This document shows, one piece after another, positions 16,823-26,182 of a stretch of 64,000 bases of DNA. The translations under genes and the position numbers were made by a program. The stretch is from assembly GCF_003418935.1 (NCBI RefSeq), contig NZ_QVMT01000004.1:248282-312281 (forward strand), read 5' to 3'. A model generated the notes under the pieces. That model was not told the DNA's origin. It saw only the letters and a list, made by a program, of their open reading frames with translations, and did no database searches. The stretch comes from Emticicia sp. C21. Lineage in GTDB: Bacteria; Bacteroidota; Bacteroidia; Cytophagales; Spirosomataceae. Numbering within the stretch: the first letter of the stretch is position 1; each line of letters opens with the position of its first letter.

Positions 16823-18967
16823 TTAATTAAAAAGTATCTCATCAACAAAGAACCAACCCGGTTTGCCTTTGTCTGAATGCCATTTTGGTAGTTTTGGTAG
16901 AGGCTTTACTATTACTTTCAAGACTTTATATGAATCAGCTTTAATAGGTATATTAATTCCCAGATTAGCTTTATCTTCCATTTTTGCAGGTTGTACCGGA
17001 ATTACTCTCTGCAATTTTTTCAGATCTGCTTCAGTATTGCCACCCCATACTTCAACTGAGGCAGGTGGCATAATGTGGGAGCCTATTCTTTGTAGGTAGG
17101 CAATGGTTACAGTAGTAATTGGCGTAGGTTTCTTAAATGCAATTAAGCTAACAAAATCTTTTTCCTGATAACCTAACCAGGCGGCATCACCGTGATTATC
17201 ATTTGGTCCCTTCTTTAAATCTATCAAGCTTTTGGCTCCTTTACCTCTGTATTGAGGTTTTGGCTCGGACAATAGAATAGCTGTATCTGCCACAAAGCCT
17301 GATTTGAAGAAGGTATAATCTACTTTACCGCTTGCTCGCCAACCATCTTTGGTTACCATTGCTTTGATGCGGGTATAATTATCGACTGTTAAAGGCTTGG
17401 TATAAATGGTTTGTGTAGTTGAATCAGGGTCTTTGCCATCTAAAGTATAATGAATCTGCACGTTTTTGAGGGTATGCTTCAATTCAATAGGGGCATTCTT
17501 TTTCAGAATAAATTCTTCGTTTACCAGAATCGGCGGATTCAGTTTCAGAATTTCATTTGGGTTGGATTTGTATCCTGCATCAATTACTACTTTTGGATAT
17601 TTTTTAGAAAGTTCCTGTATAGCTATTGAATCTAAGGCAGTGTTCCATACAAAAACCTCTGATAAAGCAGGATGTGCCATCAGTTTCTGCAATTTCTCTT
17701 TGTTTATTTTAGTGCCTGATAGTGCCACTGAGCTTAAATGCTTGCATTGAGCCAGTTGGTCTAAGGTAGCGCCAGTAATATCAGTCTGATTCAGATTCAG
17801 TTTTTCAAGATTCGGGAATTTGGCAATTAAAGCTATGTCAGCATCCTGCACAGGCATTTTTGCCAGGCTCAATTCTACCAATTGGTCTTTTACCTTTGCC
17901 AGATTCTCTAATGATTTACGGTCGAATTTCTTACTCACAAAAAATTCTGCTTCCAAAGCCGGTGAGCCATTAGCCAGAGGATTTACGACACAAAAAGGCG
18001 TGTTTACTTCCGCCAAAACACTTTCAGATGCTTCCGGGAACTCATACACTCTTTCTGTTCCCTGGCTTCCCGATACTTTAAATGCCAATGCTTTCGCTTT
18101 GGAAAGAGGTACATAATTTTTAACCGCTTTCTTCATATCTGCCCCCTCTTTAATCCAGGCTGTTAGTAAAGCAATTTCTTCAATGGTCAATTGCTCTTTG
18201 CCTTTTGGTGGCATATGTTCCTTTTTCTCTTCTGGTAAATAGACACGTTGTAATAGAAGACTTGTGGTGTCACCTGCTTTCCATAAAGCCCCATGCTTGC
18301 CGCCTTTCAGAATTTTGGCAATACTACTCATATTGAGCTCTCCTTTTACCTTCTGGTCATTGTGGCAACTCATACATTTCTTCTCCAGTATAGGCATGAT
18401 AGCTGCCTGATATAGACTGCTATCCTGTGAAAAGCTTGCTACTTTTTCTTTTGTTTCCAGGGCTTCAAAAACATAGTTTTCGCCGTGGGTGATGGCAGCT
18501 CCAAAATGTCCGGCTAAAATAAAGAGTATTAATCCTCCGGCAGAAAGCAACTGCATGGTTCTGGCTTTCTGCGATAGTTCTTCATAAAACCAGGTAAGCG
18601 CATAAGTAAATATGCTGACACCTACCCCAGTCCATTTATGCCATTGTAACAATCTGGCATCGTATCCGCCTTCTTTTGATAAAAAGAAACCCATCAGAGC
18701 CGTGAGGCATGAGGTGAGAGCGGTAATAATCAGAAGCAATTTTACAAAGAAGGTGTAGCTTTTAGGCTCAAATTCTTTTTTAAAGAATAAGAATATAACC
18801 AGAATGACTGAAAATCCAATTGGAAGATGTAAAAGGGCAGGATGCAATCGACCGAACGGACTAATCCAGACAGGTATTCTGACCCGCTCTTCAAACAAGA
18901 GTAAAAATAATAAGAGAATATTGCCCACCAGTAAAAGATACGAGCAAACTTTGAAAAAACGATTCAT
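16823..18967 (-). CDS. Membrane c-type cytochrome with leucine-rich, Fn3-like and discoidin-like regions (PSCyt1 type)
   Basis: A 714-residue multidomain protein. Residues about 8-165 hold five hydrophobic helices, including HPALLHLPIGF as in DUF2231-type membrane domains. A single c-heme site CMSCH (198-202) sits in a Planctomycete-type cytochrome region (ILEKKCMSCHNDQKVKGELNMSS, then HMPPKGKEQLT). Leucine-rich segments follow (about 370-480), then a chitobiase/Fn3-like domain (IHYTLDGKDPDSTTQTIYTKPL) and a C-terminal discoidin-like domain. It probably passes electrons at the inner membrane with the large domains in the periplasm. It is last of three co-directional genes with the DUF1501 and PSD1 proteins, and its substrate is unknown. 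Confidence 0.82.
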   Translation of the reverse strand: MNRFFKVCSYLLLVGNILLLFLLLFEERVRIPVWISPFGRLHPALLHLPIGFSVILVIFLFFKKEFEPKSYTFFVKLLLIITALTSCLTALMGFFLSKEGGYDARLLQWHKWTGVGVSIFTYALTWFYEELSQKARTMQLLSAGGLILFILAGHFGAAITHGENYVFEALETKEKVASFSQDSSLYQAAIMPILEKKCMSCHNDQKVKGELNMSSIAKILKGGKHGALWKAGDTTSLLLQRVYLPEEKKEHMPPKGKEQLTIEEIALLTAWIKEGADMKKAVKNYVPLSKAKALAFKVSGSQGTERVYEFPEASESVLAEVNTPFCVVNPLANGSPALEAEFFVSKKFDRKSLENLAKVKDQLVELSLAKMPVQDADIALIAKFPNLEKLNLNQTDITGATLDQLAQCKHLSSVALSGTKINKEKLQKLMAHPALSEVFVWNTALDSIAIQELSKKYPKVVIDAGYKSNPNEILKLNPPILVNEEFILKKNAPIELKHTLKNVQIHYTLDGKDPDSTTQTIYTKPLTVDNYTRIKAMVTKDGWRASGKVDYTFFKSGFVADTAILLSEPKPQYRGKGAKSLIDLKKGPNDNHGDAAWLGYQEKDFVSLIAFKKPTPITTVTIAYLQRIGSHIMPPASVEVWGGNTEADLKKLQRVIPVQPAKMEDKANLGINIPIKADSYKVLKVIVKPLPKLPKWHSDKGKPGWFFVDEILFN

Positions 18968-19020
18968 TGATGTGTTTAGGGTGCAATAGGTGGTTTGAGA
19001 CTGCGTTCAAGGCTAAGCCG

Positions 19021-20475
19021 CTACGCTATAATGCCGGGTACTAATTTACCTGCTACGTCAGTCAGTCTGTATCTTCTACCTAAGTGTTTATAAGTTAGTT
19101 GCTCATGATTTAAGCCCATCAGGTGCATGACAGTCGCATGAAAGTCATTGATATGCACAGGATCTTTGATTACGTTATAGCCAAATTCATCGGTTTCTCC
19201 ATATACAATCCCTGGTTTTACACCGCCACCGGCCATCCAGATGGTATAGGCTCTTGGGTGATGGTCTCTTCCGTAATTATCTTTGGTAAAAGTACCCTGA
19301 CAATAGTTAGTTCTGCCAAATTCTCCACCCCATATTACTAAGGTTTCGTCTAATAAACCTCTTTGTTTCAAATCTATAATCAAAGCGGCAGATGAGCGGT
19401 CTACGTCTTCGGCCTGCAATGGCATTTCGTTAGGGAGATTGCCGTGCTGATCCCATCCCTGGTGATATAGTTGTACAAAACGCACGCCTGACTCAGATAG
19501 TTTTCTTGCCAACAATACATTGGCTTGATAAGTACCCGGCACCAGACATTCAGGGCCATACATTTTTACGATATGGTCAGGTTCTTTCGAAAGATCTGTC
19601 AGTTCGGGTACAGCCGTTTGCATGCGGTATGCCATTTCATATTGTTGAACTTTGGCCTGCACTTCTGGGTCGCCACTTGTTTCAAAACCTAAATGGTTGA
19701 GTTCTGATAGCTTATCTAACATTCTGCGGCGCGAATCTTTATCAATGCCATCAATATCTTTCAGGTAGAGAATCGGGTCTTCTCCACTACTGAACACTAC
19801 ACCCTGATGCGTTGAGTCTAAGAAGCCGTTAGTCCAGAGTTTAGAATAAACTCCCTGACCATTCCCACGACCACGGGAGAGCAATACACAGAAAGCAGGT
19901 AGGTTTTTGTTTTCGCTTCCTAATCCATAACTCATCCATGCACCCATACTTGGACGATTACCAATCTGTGCTCCGGTTTGAATAAAGGTTAGTGCAGGGT
20001 CATGGTTGATGGCTTCTGTATTCATGGTTTTAATGATACAAAGGTCATCAACAATCTTGGCCATATTTGGTAGCATATCACTTACCCATGCACCTGATTG
20101 ACCATATTGCTTAAAACCAAAGTAAGAGCCTATCAAAGGAAATTTAGTCTGATTGGCAGTCATACCCGTCAATCTTTGTGTCCCTCTGATTGATTCCGGC
20201 AGGTCTTCTCCTGCCATTTTATTCAATAACGGTTTATAGTCGAAAGTCTCTAATTGAGAAGGAGCTCCATTCTGAAACAGATAAATAATGCGTTTGGCTT
20301 TAGGTGCAAAATGTGGCAAACCCAAAGGCAATTGCGCCAGGTTTTCTTCTCCACCTGAAAATAAATTGGGCATCAATAATGATCCTAATGCCATACTACC
20401 TAAACCTACCGCCGACTTGCTTAGAAAGTGTCTGCGGGTGATATTTAATCTGTTTTTGAAAAACTCGTTTTCCAT
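19021..20475 (-). CDS. DUF1501 family (sulfatase-like) exported protein
   Basis: A 484-residue protein with a Tat-like leader (NITRRHFLSKSAVGLGSMALGSLL). DUF1501 proteins have an alkaline-phosphatase/sulfatase-like fold; visible family segments are RIIYLFQNGAPSQLETFDYKP, FPLIGSYFGFKQYGQSGAWVSDMLP, NHDPALTFIQTG, VRFVQLYHQGWDQHGNLP and VIWGGEFGRTNYCQG, then GRDHHPRAYTIWMAGGGVKPG with metal-ligand-like histidines. The reaction is not established. It lies 37 bp after the PSD1 cytochrome gene and 53 bp before the membrane cytochrome gene, so the three are probably one transcript. Confidence 0.88.
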   Translation of the reverse strand: MENEFFKNRLNITRRHFLSKSAVGLGSMALGSLLMPNLFSGGEENLAQLPLGLPHFAPKAKRIIYLFQNGAPSQLETFDYKPLLNKMAGEDLPESIRGTQRLTGMTANQTKFPLIGSYFGFKQYGQSGAWVSDMLPNMAKIVDDLCIIKTMNTEAINHDPALTFIQTGAQIGNRPSMGAWMSYGLGSENKNLPAFCVLLSRGRGNGQGVYSKLWTNGFLDSTHQGVVFSSGEDPILYLKDIDGIDKDSRRRMLDKLSELNHLGFETSGDPEVQAKVQQYEMAYRMQTAVPELTDLSKEPDHIVKMYGPECLVPGTYQANVLLARKLSESGVRFVQLYHQGWDQHGNLPNEMPLQAEDVDRSSAALIIDLKQRGLLDETLVIWGGEFGRTNYCQGTFTKDNYGRDHHPRAYTIWMAGGGVKPGIVYGETDEFGYNVIKDPVHINDFHATVMHLMGLNHEQLTYKHLGRRYRLTDVAGKLVPGIIA

Positions 20476-20512
20476 CGGAAAAAATTATGATAAAGGAAGA
20501 GACTTCGGAGCG

Positions 20513-22858
20513 TTAGACTCTCATAATGGCTTCTTCCATGTTATACAATAGCTGAATTGTTTGCATTAATGCTGCCGCCGAAGCTTTATCTTTCACGGTT
20601 TCGTGTTTATATTCGCCTAAATTCAAAAGCCTTTCAGCTCTTTTAGGATCCTTTTTCAATAGGTTGGCTTCATTTTCAAAATACTGCTTAATAACAGCCA
20701 TTTCTTTATCTTTAGGCATACGACAAAGCACCTTTCTGAAAGCCTTTTCCAGTTTCTCTTCTATAGAGCCTTTTTCGAGCGTCAGATTCTCGGCCAATAC
20801 CCGTGAGCCTTCAATCATTTGCGGGTCATTCATCATGACCAATGCCTGCAAAGGCGTATTGGTGCGCACACGCTGTACCTCGCATTGGTCGCGGTTACTG
20901 GCATCAAAAATAAGCATGGTTGGTGGTGGTACGGTACGCTTAATAAACACATACATTCCCCGACGATATAAGTCAGACTCATGGTCTTGTACATATCTGG
21001 ATAAGCTTCCTCTACCGGAAGTAGCTACTTCCCACAAACCTTTAGGTTGATAAGGCTTGATACTTGGCCCACCTATTTCATCATTCAGAATACCGCTGCT
21101 TGATAGCACATAATCACGAACATTTTCCGCAGGAAGACGAATACGGGATGCACGAGCCAGGAAGATATTATCAGGGTCGGTTTTCAGATGTCTATCGGTA
21201 ATGACAGACGATTGTCTGTAAGTAGCTGACATCACTATCTGTTTGACCAATCGTTTTACATTCCAGCCTTTTTCTCTGAAATCTACTGCTAACCAGTCCA
21301 GTAATTCAGGGTGAGACGGTAGTTCTCCCTGCATACCAAAATCACCTAAAGTTTTTACAATACCTCTGCCAAAGAACTGTGTCCAAAGACGATTGACATA
21401 CACTCTTGACGTAAGCGGATTTTTATTATCTAATAACCATTTCACCAAACCTAAACGACCTTTGCCATATCTGGTAGTGTCAAACTTCAATATACTTTTA
21501 GGCAGCCCATAAGTTACAGAATCGCCATGTGCATCGTAATTGCCTCTGTTTAATACATATGTAGTACGGACTTTTGAGGTATCTTTCATCACCATTACCA
21601 TTACTTTTGCTGTGTCTTTCTTATTGATAAACTTCAATAAAGATTTCACGTCGGCATCAGTAATTGCCATATTCGGCGGATCGGCATAAGAAGCATCAAT
21701 GGTTCCGAATAGTCCTTTTTCGGGTACCTGATTGAAGAAAGCGAAAGTGCTATAATAATCTTTTTGGGAAATCGGGTCATACTTATGGTCGTGGCATTTG
21801 GCGCATTCGAATGTCAGCGACAGGAAAGATTTTCCAAAGGTATTGGTGCGGTCAGTTACATATTCCACCCGATATTCTTCATCGATTACCCCGCCCTCTT
21901 GCGTGATTTTATGGTTCCGGTTAAAACCAGTAGCCAATAGCATTTCCTTCGATGGTTTCCCACTTCCATCAGGATTAGGCAATAAATCTCCAGCCAATTG
22001 CCAGCTTAAAAACTTGCTGTAAGGATAGTTATCATTATAAGCATGAATTACCCAATCTCGCCAAGGCCACATAGTGCGTAAACCATCATCCTGATAGCCA
22101 TGTGAATCGGCATAGCGGGCAACGTCAAGCCAATAAGTAGCCATCTTTTCTCCATAATGCTTATTTTTCAACAACTCATCTACTACCTTTTCGTAAGCGT
22201 TAGGAGAAGTATCTTTCAGGAAGCGCTCCTGCATTTCCAATGTTGGTGGCAATCCGGTCAGGTCAAGGCTTACTCTTTTTAATAATTGTTCTTTATCTGC
22301 CTCGTCGTTTGGTTTTAATCCTTTATCACGCATTTTGGCATACACAAAATTATCTATTTCGTTTACTACCCAATCTTCATCTGCTTTCGGAACATTCGTC
22401 TTTTTTGGTTCAATAAATGCCCAGTGCGCTTTGTATTTGGCGCCTTGTTTTATCCACTTTTCAATCAGGTCTATCTCATGTTGGGTCAGCTTTAAGTTAG
22501 ACTCAACCGGAGGCATAAGTTGTGTAGAGTCTTTAGACGTAATTCTTAAAAACACCTCAGACATATCAGGGTTACCAGCCACAATGGCGTGGGCCTTCGG
22601 ATTATCTTTCAGTGCGGCAAAAGCACCTTCGGGCGTATCCAGGCGTAGATTGGCTTCTCTCTTGTTGGCATCAGGACCGTGACATTTGAAACAACGGTCG
22701 GATAGAATAGGTCGGATATGAAAATTATAGTCTACTTCGTCAGGCATGGCCGAGGTTTCGGCAGAAGCACTCGTACAGTTCCAGACAATAGAAGCGATGC
22801 CTACCGTAATGAGGCAAAGGAGAAAAAAGTATTTAATTTTTACGGTTAAAGTTTTCAT
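20513..22858 (-). CDS. PSCyt1-DUF1549-DUF1553 (PSD1) exported cytochrome-c protein
   Basis: A 781-residue protein with an N-terminal signal segment and one c-heme site CFKCH (56-60) in a Planctomycete-type cytochrome domain (HIRPILSDRCFKCHGPDANKR, then MPPVESNLKLTQHEIDLIEKWI). The DUF1549 region follows (YWLDVARYADSHGYQDDG, EYVTDRTNTFGKSFLSLTFECAKCHDHKYDPI) with a second CxxCH motif, CAKCH, and the C-terminal DUF1553 region (LTSRVYVNRLWTQFFGRGIV, RTNTPLQALVMMNDP). It is the first gene of the three-gene cluster. Such proteins are nearly always paired with DUF1501 partners, but their substrate is unknown. Confidence 0.88.
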   Translation of the reverse strand: MKTLTVKIKYFFLLCLITVGIASIVWNCTSASAETSAMPDEVDYNFHIRPILSDRCFKCHGPDANKREANLRLDTPEGAFAALKDNPKAHAIVAGNPDMSEVFLRITSKDSTQLMPPVESNLKLTQHEIDLIEKWIKQGAKYKAHWAFIEPKKTNVPKADEDWVVNEIDNFVYAKMRDKGLKPNDEADKEQLLKRVSLDLTGLPPTLEMQERFLKDTSPNAYEKVVDELLKNKHYGEKMATYWLDVARYADSHGYQDDGLRTMWPWRDWVIHAYNDNYPYSKFLSWQLAGDLLPNPDGSGKPSKEMLLATGFNRNHKITQEGGVIDEEYRVEYVTDRTNTFGKSFLSLTFECAKCHDHKYDPISQKDYYSTFAFFNQVPEKGLFGTIDASYADPPNMAITDADVKSLLKFINKKDTAKVMVMVMKDTSKVRTTYVLNRGNYDAHGDSVTYGLPKSILKFDTTRYGKGRLGLVKWLLDNKNPLTSRVYVNRLWTQFFGRGIVKTLGDFGMQGELPSHPELLDWLAVDFREKGWNVKRLVKQIVMSATYRQSSVITDRHLKTDPDNIFLARASRIRLPAENVRDYVLSSSGILNDEIGGPSIKPYQPKGLWEVATSGRGSLSRYVQDHESDLYRRGMYVFIKRTVPPPTMLIFDASNRDQCEVQRVRTNTPLQALVMMNDPQMIEGSRVLAENLTLEKGSIEEKLEKAFRKVLCRMPKDKEMAVIKQYFENEANLLKKDPKRAERLLNLGEYKHETVKDKASAAALMQTIQLLYNMEEAIMRV

Positions 22859-23192
22859 TCAGGGTGTTAAATAGAGATTATCCAGAAAACAAAAGTAGTA
22901 CTTTTTTTAGAAAAAATAAAACTTTTTCTTATATTATTAAAATTTTTTAATAATTAATTTTCTAGGCACTTGTCTAGACGAGTTTCTGACAAATTTATAT
23001 AAAATTTTCAGATTTTGCTTAAAGCCTAAAAGGTTTATATTAAACGATTAATTGTACAAAATATTAGACTTCTCTTAAATACGATCCCTTGTTAATTAGT
23101 ACTATCTGATTTTCAGAATAATTCATAATGTTACTTCTAAACCTTAAAATTTCTATTTAATTTTAATAATTCTCTCATTAACAGACAAACCT
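22859..23192. other. Gene-free A/T-rich divergent region, PSD1 cluster / threonine-aldolase-like gene
   Basis: 334 bp with no ORF. The PSD1 side holds a -7 box (22890-22897). Nothing matching TAnnTTTG is visible for the plus-strand gene. An A/T inverted stretch around 22930-22955 and an imperfect palindrome around TGTCTAGAC (22974-22982) are the only structure I see. Confidence 0.5.
22890..22897 (-). promoter_or_regulatory. Probable -7 box of the PSD1/DUF1501/cytochrome cluster
   Basis: The minus strand reads TACTTTTG, 32 bases before the PSD1 gene start. The -33 position is only weakly T-rich. Confidence 0.5.
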
Positions 23193-24347
23193 ATGAACCA
23201 CCTACAACGCAGGAATTTTCTGAAGCTGTCATCTGCGCTTTCGTTAGCTCCTGCCTTATCAGCTCAGGCTTTTTCGTCTAAAGAAAAACCTAAAGATTCG
23301 GCTGAAAGCCTTGTCAATTTCACTTCTGATGGACTGAACCTTTCTCCGTTGGCTTATAGTCAGTTATTAACTGAACTCACCAAAAGAGATGATTTTGGAG
23401 TAGATAATTACTCGTTGAATGGTTGTGTAGAAGAGTTAGAGACTCAAATGGCAAAGATACTGGGTAAGGAAGCGGCTGTCTTCATGCCCACAGGTACGTT
23501 GGCCAATCATTTAGCCATCAGAACCCTAGCAGGCAAAAACAATCGGGTGATTCTGCAACATGAAAGCCATGTATATAATGATACAGGAGATTGTGCACAG
23601 ACATTAAGCAATCTCAATCTTATTCCGTTGGGATTTGATAAAGCTACTTTTACGGTTGATGAAGTAAATGAAGTATTAAAACGCACGGCCGGAGGTAGAG
23701 TGGCTTCTAAAGTAGGCGTTATCTCTATCGAATCGCCAGTGCGTAGAAAAACAGGAGAGCTATTTGATTATGAGCAAATGAAGCAGATTTCAGCTTTGGC
23801 CAAATCTAATGATATTAAAATGCACCTGGATGGAGCAAGGCTTTTTCTGGCCTCCGGCTATACAGGTATTAGTCCGGCTACCTATGCTTCTTTGTTTGAT
23901 ACGGTTTATATCTCGCTCTACAAATATTTCAATGCCGCTTCGGGTGCGATACTGGCAGGGCCTAAAGAATTGATTGCCTCCATGTATCATGCCCGACGAA
24001 TGTTCGGTGGGGGTCTCCATCAGGTATGGCCGTACGCAGCAGTAGCTCTGCATTATTTAGAAGATTTTTCTGACAGATACAGTAAAGCAGTAAGTATGGG
24101 AGAAGAATTGATAAAGAAATTAGATAATCACGATAGTTTTGAGATACAACGTATCACTAAAGGAACGAATATTTTTAAAATGACAGTACAGGGTATTGCA
24201 CCGAAAGCATTTGCTGAAAACCTGAACAAAAAAGGCATTATTGCCCGCCCAAATGAAACTAATGGATTTAATTTATTAGTGAATGAATCATTGTTGAAAA
24301 GTAGTGTTCCGACACTAGTTAATGGGTTTGTAAATAGTCTGAAATAG
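23193..24347 (+). CDS. Exported threonine aldolase-like (beta-eliminating lyase) protein
   Basis: A 384-residue fold-type I PLP enzyme. The lysine that should bind PLP is K244 in SLYKYFNAASGA, and the cofactor-binding HLDGARLF region is at 211-218 (D213, R216). PTGTLANHLAIRTL and GGGLHQVWPYAAVAL also fit the threonine aldolase/beta-eliminating lyase family. What is odd is an N-terminal RRxF leader (LQRRNFLKLSSALSLAPALSAQA), which would export a PLP enzyme, folded with its cofactor, by Tat. It is followed 84 bp later by the creatininase-like gene. The substrate is unknown; a beta-hydroxy-amino acid is the family expectation. Confidence 0.82.
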   Translation: MNHLQRRNFLKLSSALSLAPALSAQAFSSKEKPKDSAESLVNFTSDGLNLSPLAYSQLLTELTKRDDFGVDNYSLNGCVEELETQMAKILGKEAAVFMPTGTLANHLAIRTLAGKNNRVILQHESHVYNDTGDCAQTLSNLNLIPLGFDKATFTVDEVNEVLKRTAGGRVASKVGVISIESPVRRKTGELFDYEQMKQISALAKSNDIKMHLDGARLFLASGYTGISPATYASLFDTVYISLYKYFNAASGAILAGPKELIASMYHARRMFGGGLHQVWPYAAVALHYLEDFSDRYSKAVSMGEELIKKLDNHDSFEIQRITKGTNIFKMTVQGIAPKAFAENLNKKGIIARPNETNGFNLLVNESLLKSSVPTLVNGFVNSLK

Positions 24348-24431
24348 GTTTCCAAAAGGTTACCTTTATGGTGGGAACCTTTAACCATCGACACAACTCT
24401 TATTAACCTATTCATTGAATTATTAAACTGT

Positions 24432-25520
24432 ATGAATAAAATCATCATCCTCCTTATGCTGTGCCTTTCTTTTGGTGGTACGGCACAACAAAGAAATCCA
24501 GCCAATAAAGCCATTTATTTAGAAGATATTAGCTGGACAGAAGCGCAAAAGATCTTGCACAGTGAAACAGTAGTAGTAATACCATTAGGAGCTGCTGCCA
24601 AAGAACATGGCCCTCATCTACCCCTTGCAACAGATTTTCTCCAGGCAGAGGGTTTGGCAAAAAGAGTGGCCTTAGAGAAAAAGGTAGTTATTACGCCAGT
24701 TGTTAGCTATGGTTTTTATCCTGCTTTTTTAAAATATCCTGGCTCTACCAGTACTACTTTTGCTACGGCTACCAATATGGTGGTTGAAATTGTGAGAAGT
24801 CTGGCTGGTTATGGTCCCAGAAGATTTTATATCATCAATGTGGGTGTCAGCACTACTCCTACCCTTGAAACGGCTGCAAAGACATTGGCAGAAGAAGGAA
24901 TTTTATTGTACTACAGTCGCTATGACCGCCCTGCATTTGATAAAGCTGAGGCACGTATCAGAACCAAAGCTTATAGCGGCCATGCTGACGAATTGGAGAC
25001 CTCGAATGTACTAAGCCTTCGTCCTGATCTGGTAGATATGCGCAAGGCTGTGAATGACTCAAGCATGAAAGGGAAAAGCGGAAATATGACTCCGGTAATG
25101 ATTGAGACAGGGAATCTGAATACCAGTGGTATTAATGGATATGCGGCATTGGGCACTAAAGAAAAAGGGCAGAAAAATATGGATTCATTTGCGCATGAGT
25201 TGATGAAAGAGATAGATAGTGTGGCAACTTGTGCCTTACCACTCATGAAAGACCGAAGCGCAGAATATGCCTCCTATGAAGGCACTTATGAAGATGCTAC
25301 AGGTAAGAAACTAGAAATAAGTCAGAAAGATAATACGTTGCACTTTATCTGGAATGGCCGTGACACCCGAAATTTCTTTCATTTGTACCAAGATGCCCCA
25401 GACTATTTCTCATCGATGAATATGAATATTCTCTTCGTGAAAAACGAGTCAGGGGCAGTAAATAAGGCCTGGTGTCAGTTCAGAGGAGAACGTTTTTGGG
25501 TTACAAAAGCTCAGAAATGA
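24432..25520 (+). CDS. Secreted creatininase-family protein with an altered metal site
   Basis: A 362-residue protein with a signal peptide (MNKIIILLMLCLSFGGTAQ). Creatininase-family amidohydrolases bind two metals through E-H-G...D, N-G-H-G-G-N and an H-x(3)-ETS region. The first (EHGPHLPLATD, E58, H59, D68) and last (SGHADELETS, near 180) are present, but the middle motif reads NVGVSTTP at 136-143 with no histidine. The C-terminal 80 residues look like a lipocalin-like beta domain. It may be a divergent enzyme or have lost activity. It probably shares a transcript with the threonine-aldolase-like gene. Confidence 0.78.
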   Translation: MNKIIILLMLCLSFGGTAQQRNPANKAIYLEDISWTEAQKILHSETVVVIPLGAAAKEHGPHLPLATDFLQAEGLAKRVALEKKVVITPVVSYGFYPAFLKYPGSTSTTFATATNMVVEIVRSLAGYGPRRFYIINVGVSTTPTLETAAKTLAEEGILLYYSRYDRPAFDKAEARIRTKAYSGHADELETSNVLSLRPDLVDMRKAVNDSSMKGKSGNMTPVMIETGNLNTSGINGYAALGTKEKGQKNMDSFAHELMKEIDSVATCALPLMKDRSAEYASYEGTYEDATGKKLEISQKDNTLHFIWNGRDTRNFFHLYQDAPDYFSSMNMNILFVKNESGAVNKAWCQFRGERFWVTKAQK

Positions 25521-25534
25521 TTTCTGTTGTTCTC

Positions 25535-26182
25535 CTATTTAGCGAACGCCTGAACAATCTTTGAGACCAGATTTATTTTCTTGATAGTACGGGTAGTTTC
25601 TGAGTGATTGTCGTCAAGAACTACTTTTCCGTTTTCATCGGTCAGGTATTCATACGCTGTACCTTCATGCGCATGTACTTTAAATCTGCTTAAAAATATC
25701 AGACAGCCCAACCCTATTAAAAACAAAAGACCCGGGAAGATAAGAATATAGTTAAAGTCATGTAATGAGCGATCAAAGGTTGTTTTTAGCTGAACTGTTC
25801 CTTTTGCCGCATCGTATACAATAAGTACTTTTTGCCCAATGGGAACAGCTGCATATTCTTCTTTTGAGGTCATTTCACGAGCCTCAGCATTTATAGTTTC
25901 ACCTTTATTGTCAGTAAAATTAAGTACAACCACATTATCAGGCACACTGCTCTCTTTAGTGTGTTCTACATATTTTTTAGTTACCAAACCTTCTATAAAA
26001 ACGCCATTTTTCTTTAGGCTCTCCAACTCCTGATAGTCTTGATACCACCAATAAACTACAGCAATAGCTACAAAACTAAATAATGAAAACATACGGAACC
26101 CCAAGGAATTGTATTTTCTGAGAACGAAATAGTAATAGGCAAGCAAGCCTATAAATAGGATGATTTCTACTGTCAATGTCAT
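25535..26182 (-). CDS. Membrane protein with a DUF3592-like core
   Basis: A 215-residue protein with two N-terminal hydrophobic helices (LTVEIILFIGLLAYYYFVL; MFSLFSFVAIAVVYWWY), a beta-rich soluble region (GVFIEGLVTKKYVEH to VPIGQKVLIVYDAAKGTVQLK) and one more helix (YILIFPGLLFLIGLGCLIFL). The order resembles DUF3592 proteins, whose role is unknown. Its start overlaps the stop of the upstream gene by 4 bp (ATGA), so the two are translationally coupled. Last gene of a six-gene unit of unknown function. Confidence 0.65.
   Translation of the reverse strand: MTLTVEIILFIGLLAYYYFVLRKYNSLGFRMFSLFSFVAIAVVYWWYQDYQELESLKKNGVFIEGLVTKKYVEHTKESSVPDNVVVLNFTDNKGETINAEAREMTSKEEYAAVPIGQKVLIVYDAAKGTVQLKTTFDRSLHDFNYILIFPGLLFLIGLGCLIFLSRFKVHAHEGTAYEYLTDENGKVVLDDNHSETTRTIKKINLVSKIVQAFAK

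Noticed and set aside
17737-17748. AATGC-TT-GCATT, similar to the fatty-acid operator palindrome
   Set aside because: It lies inside the coding region of the membrane cytochrome, differs at both outer bases and is far from any promoter; most likely chance.
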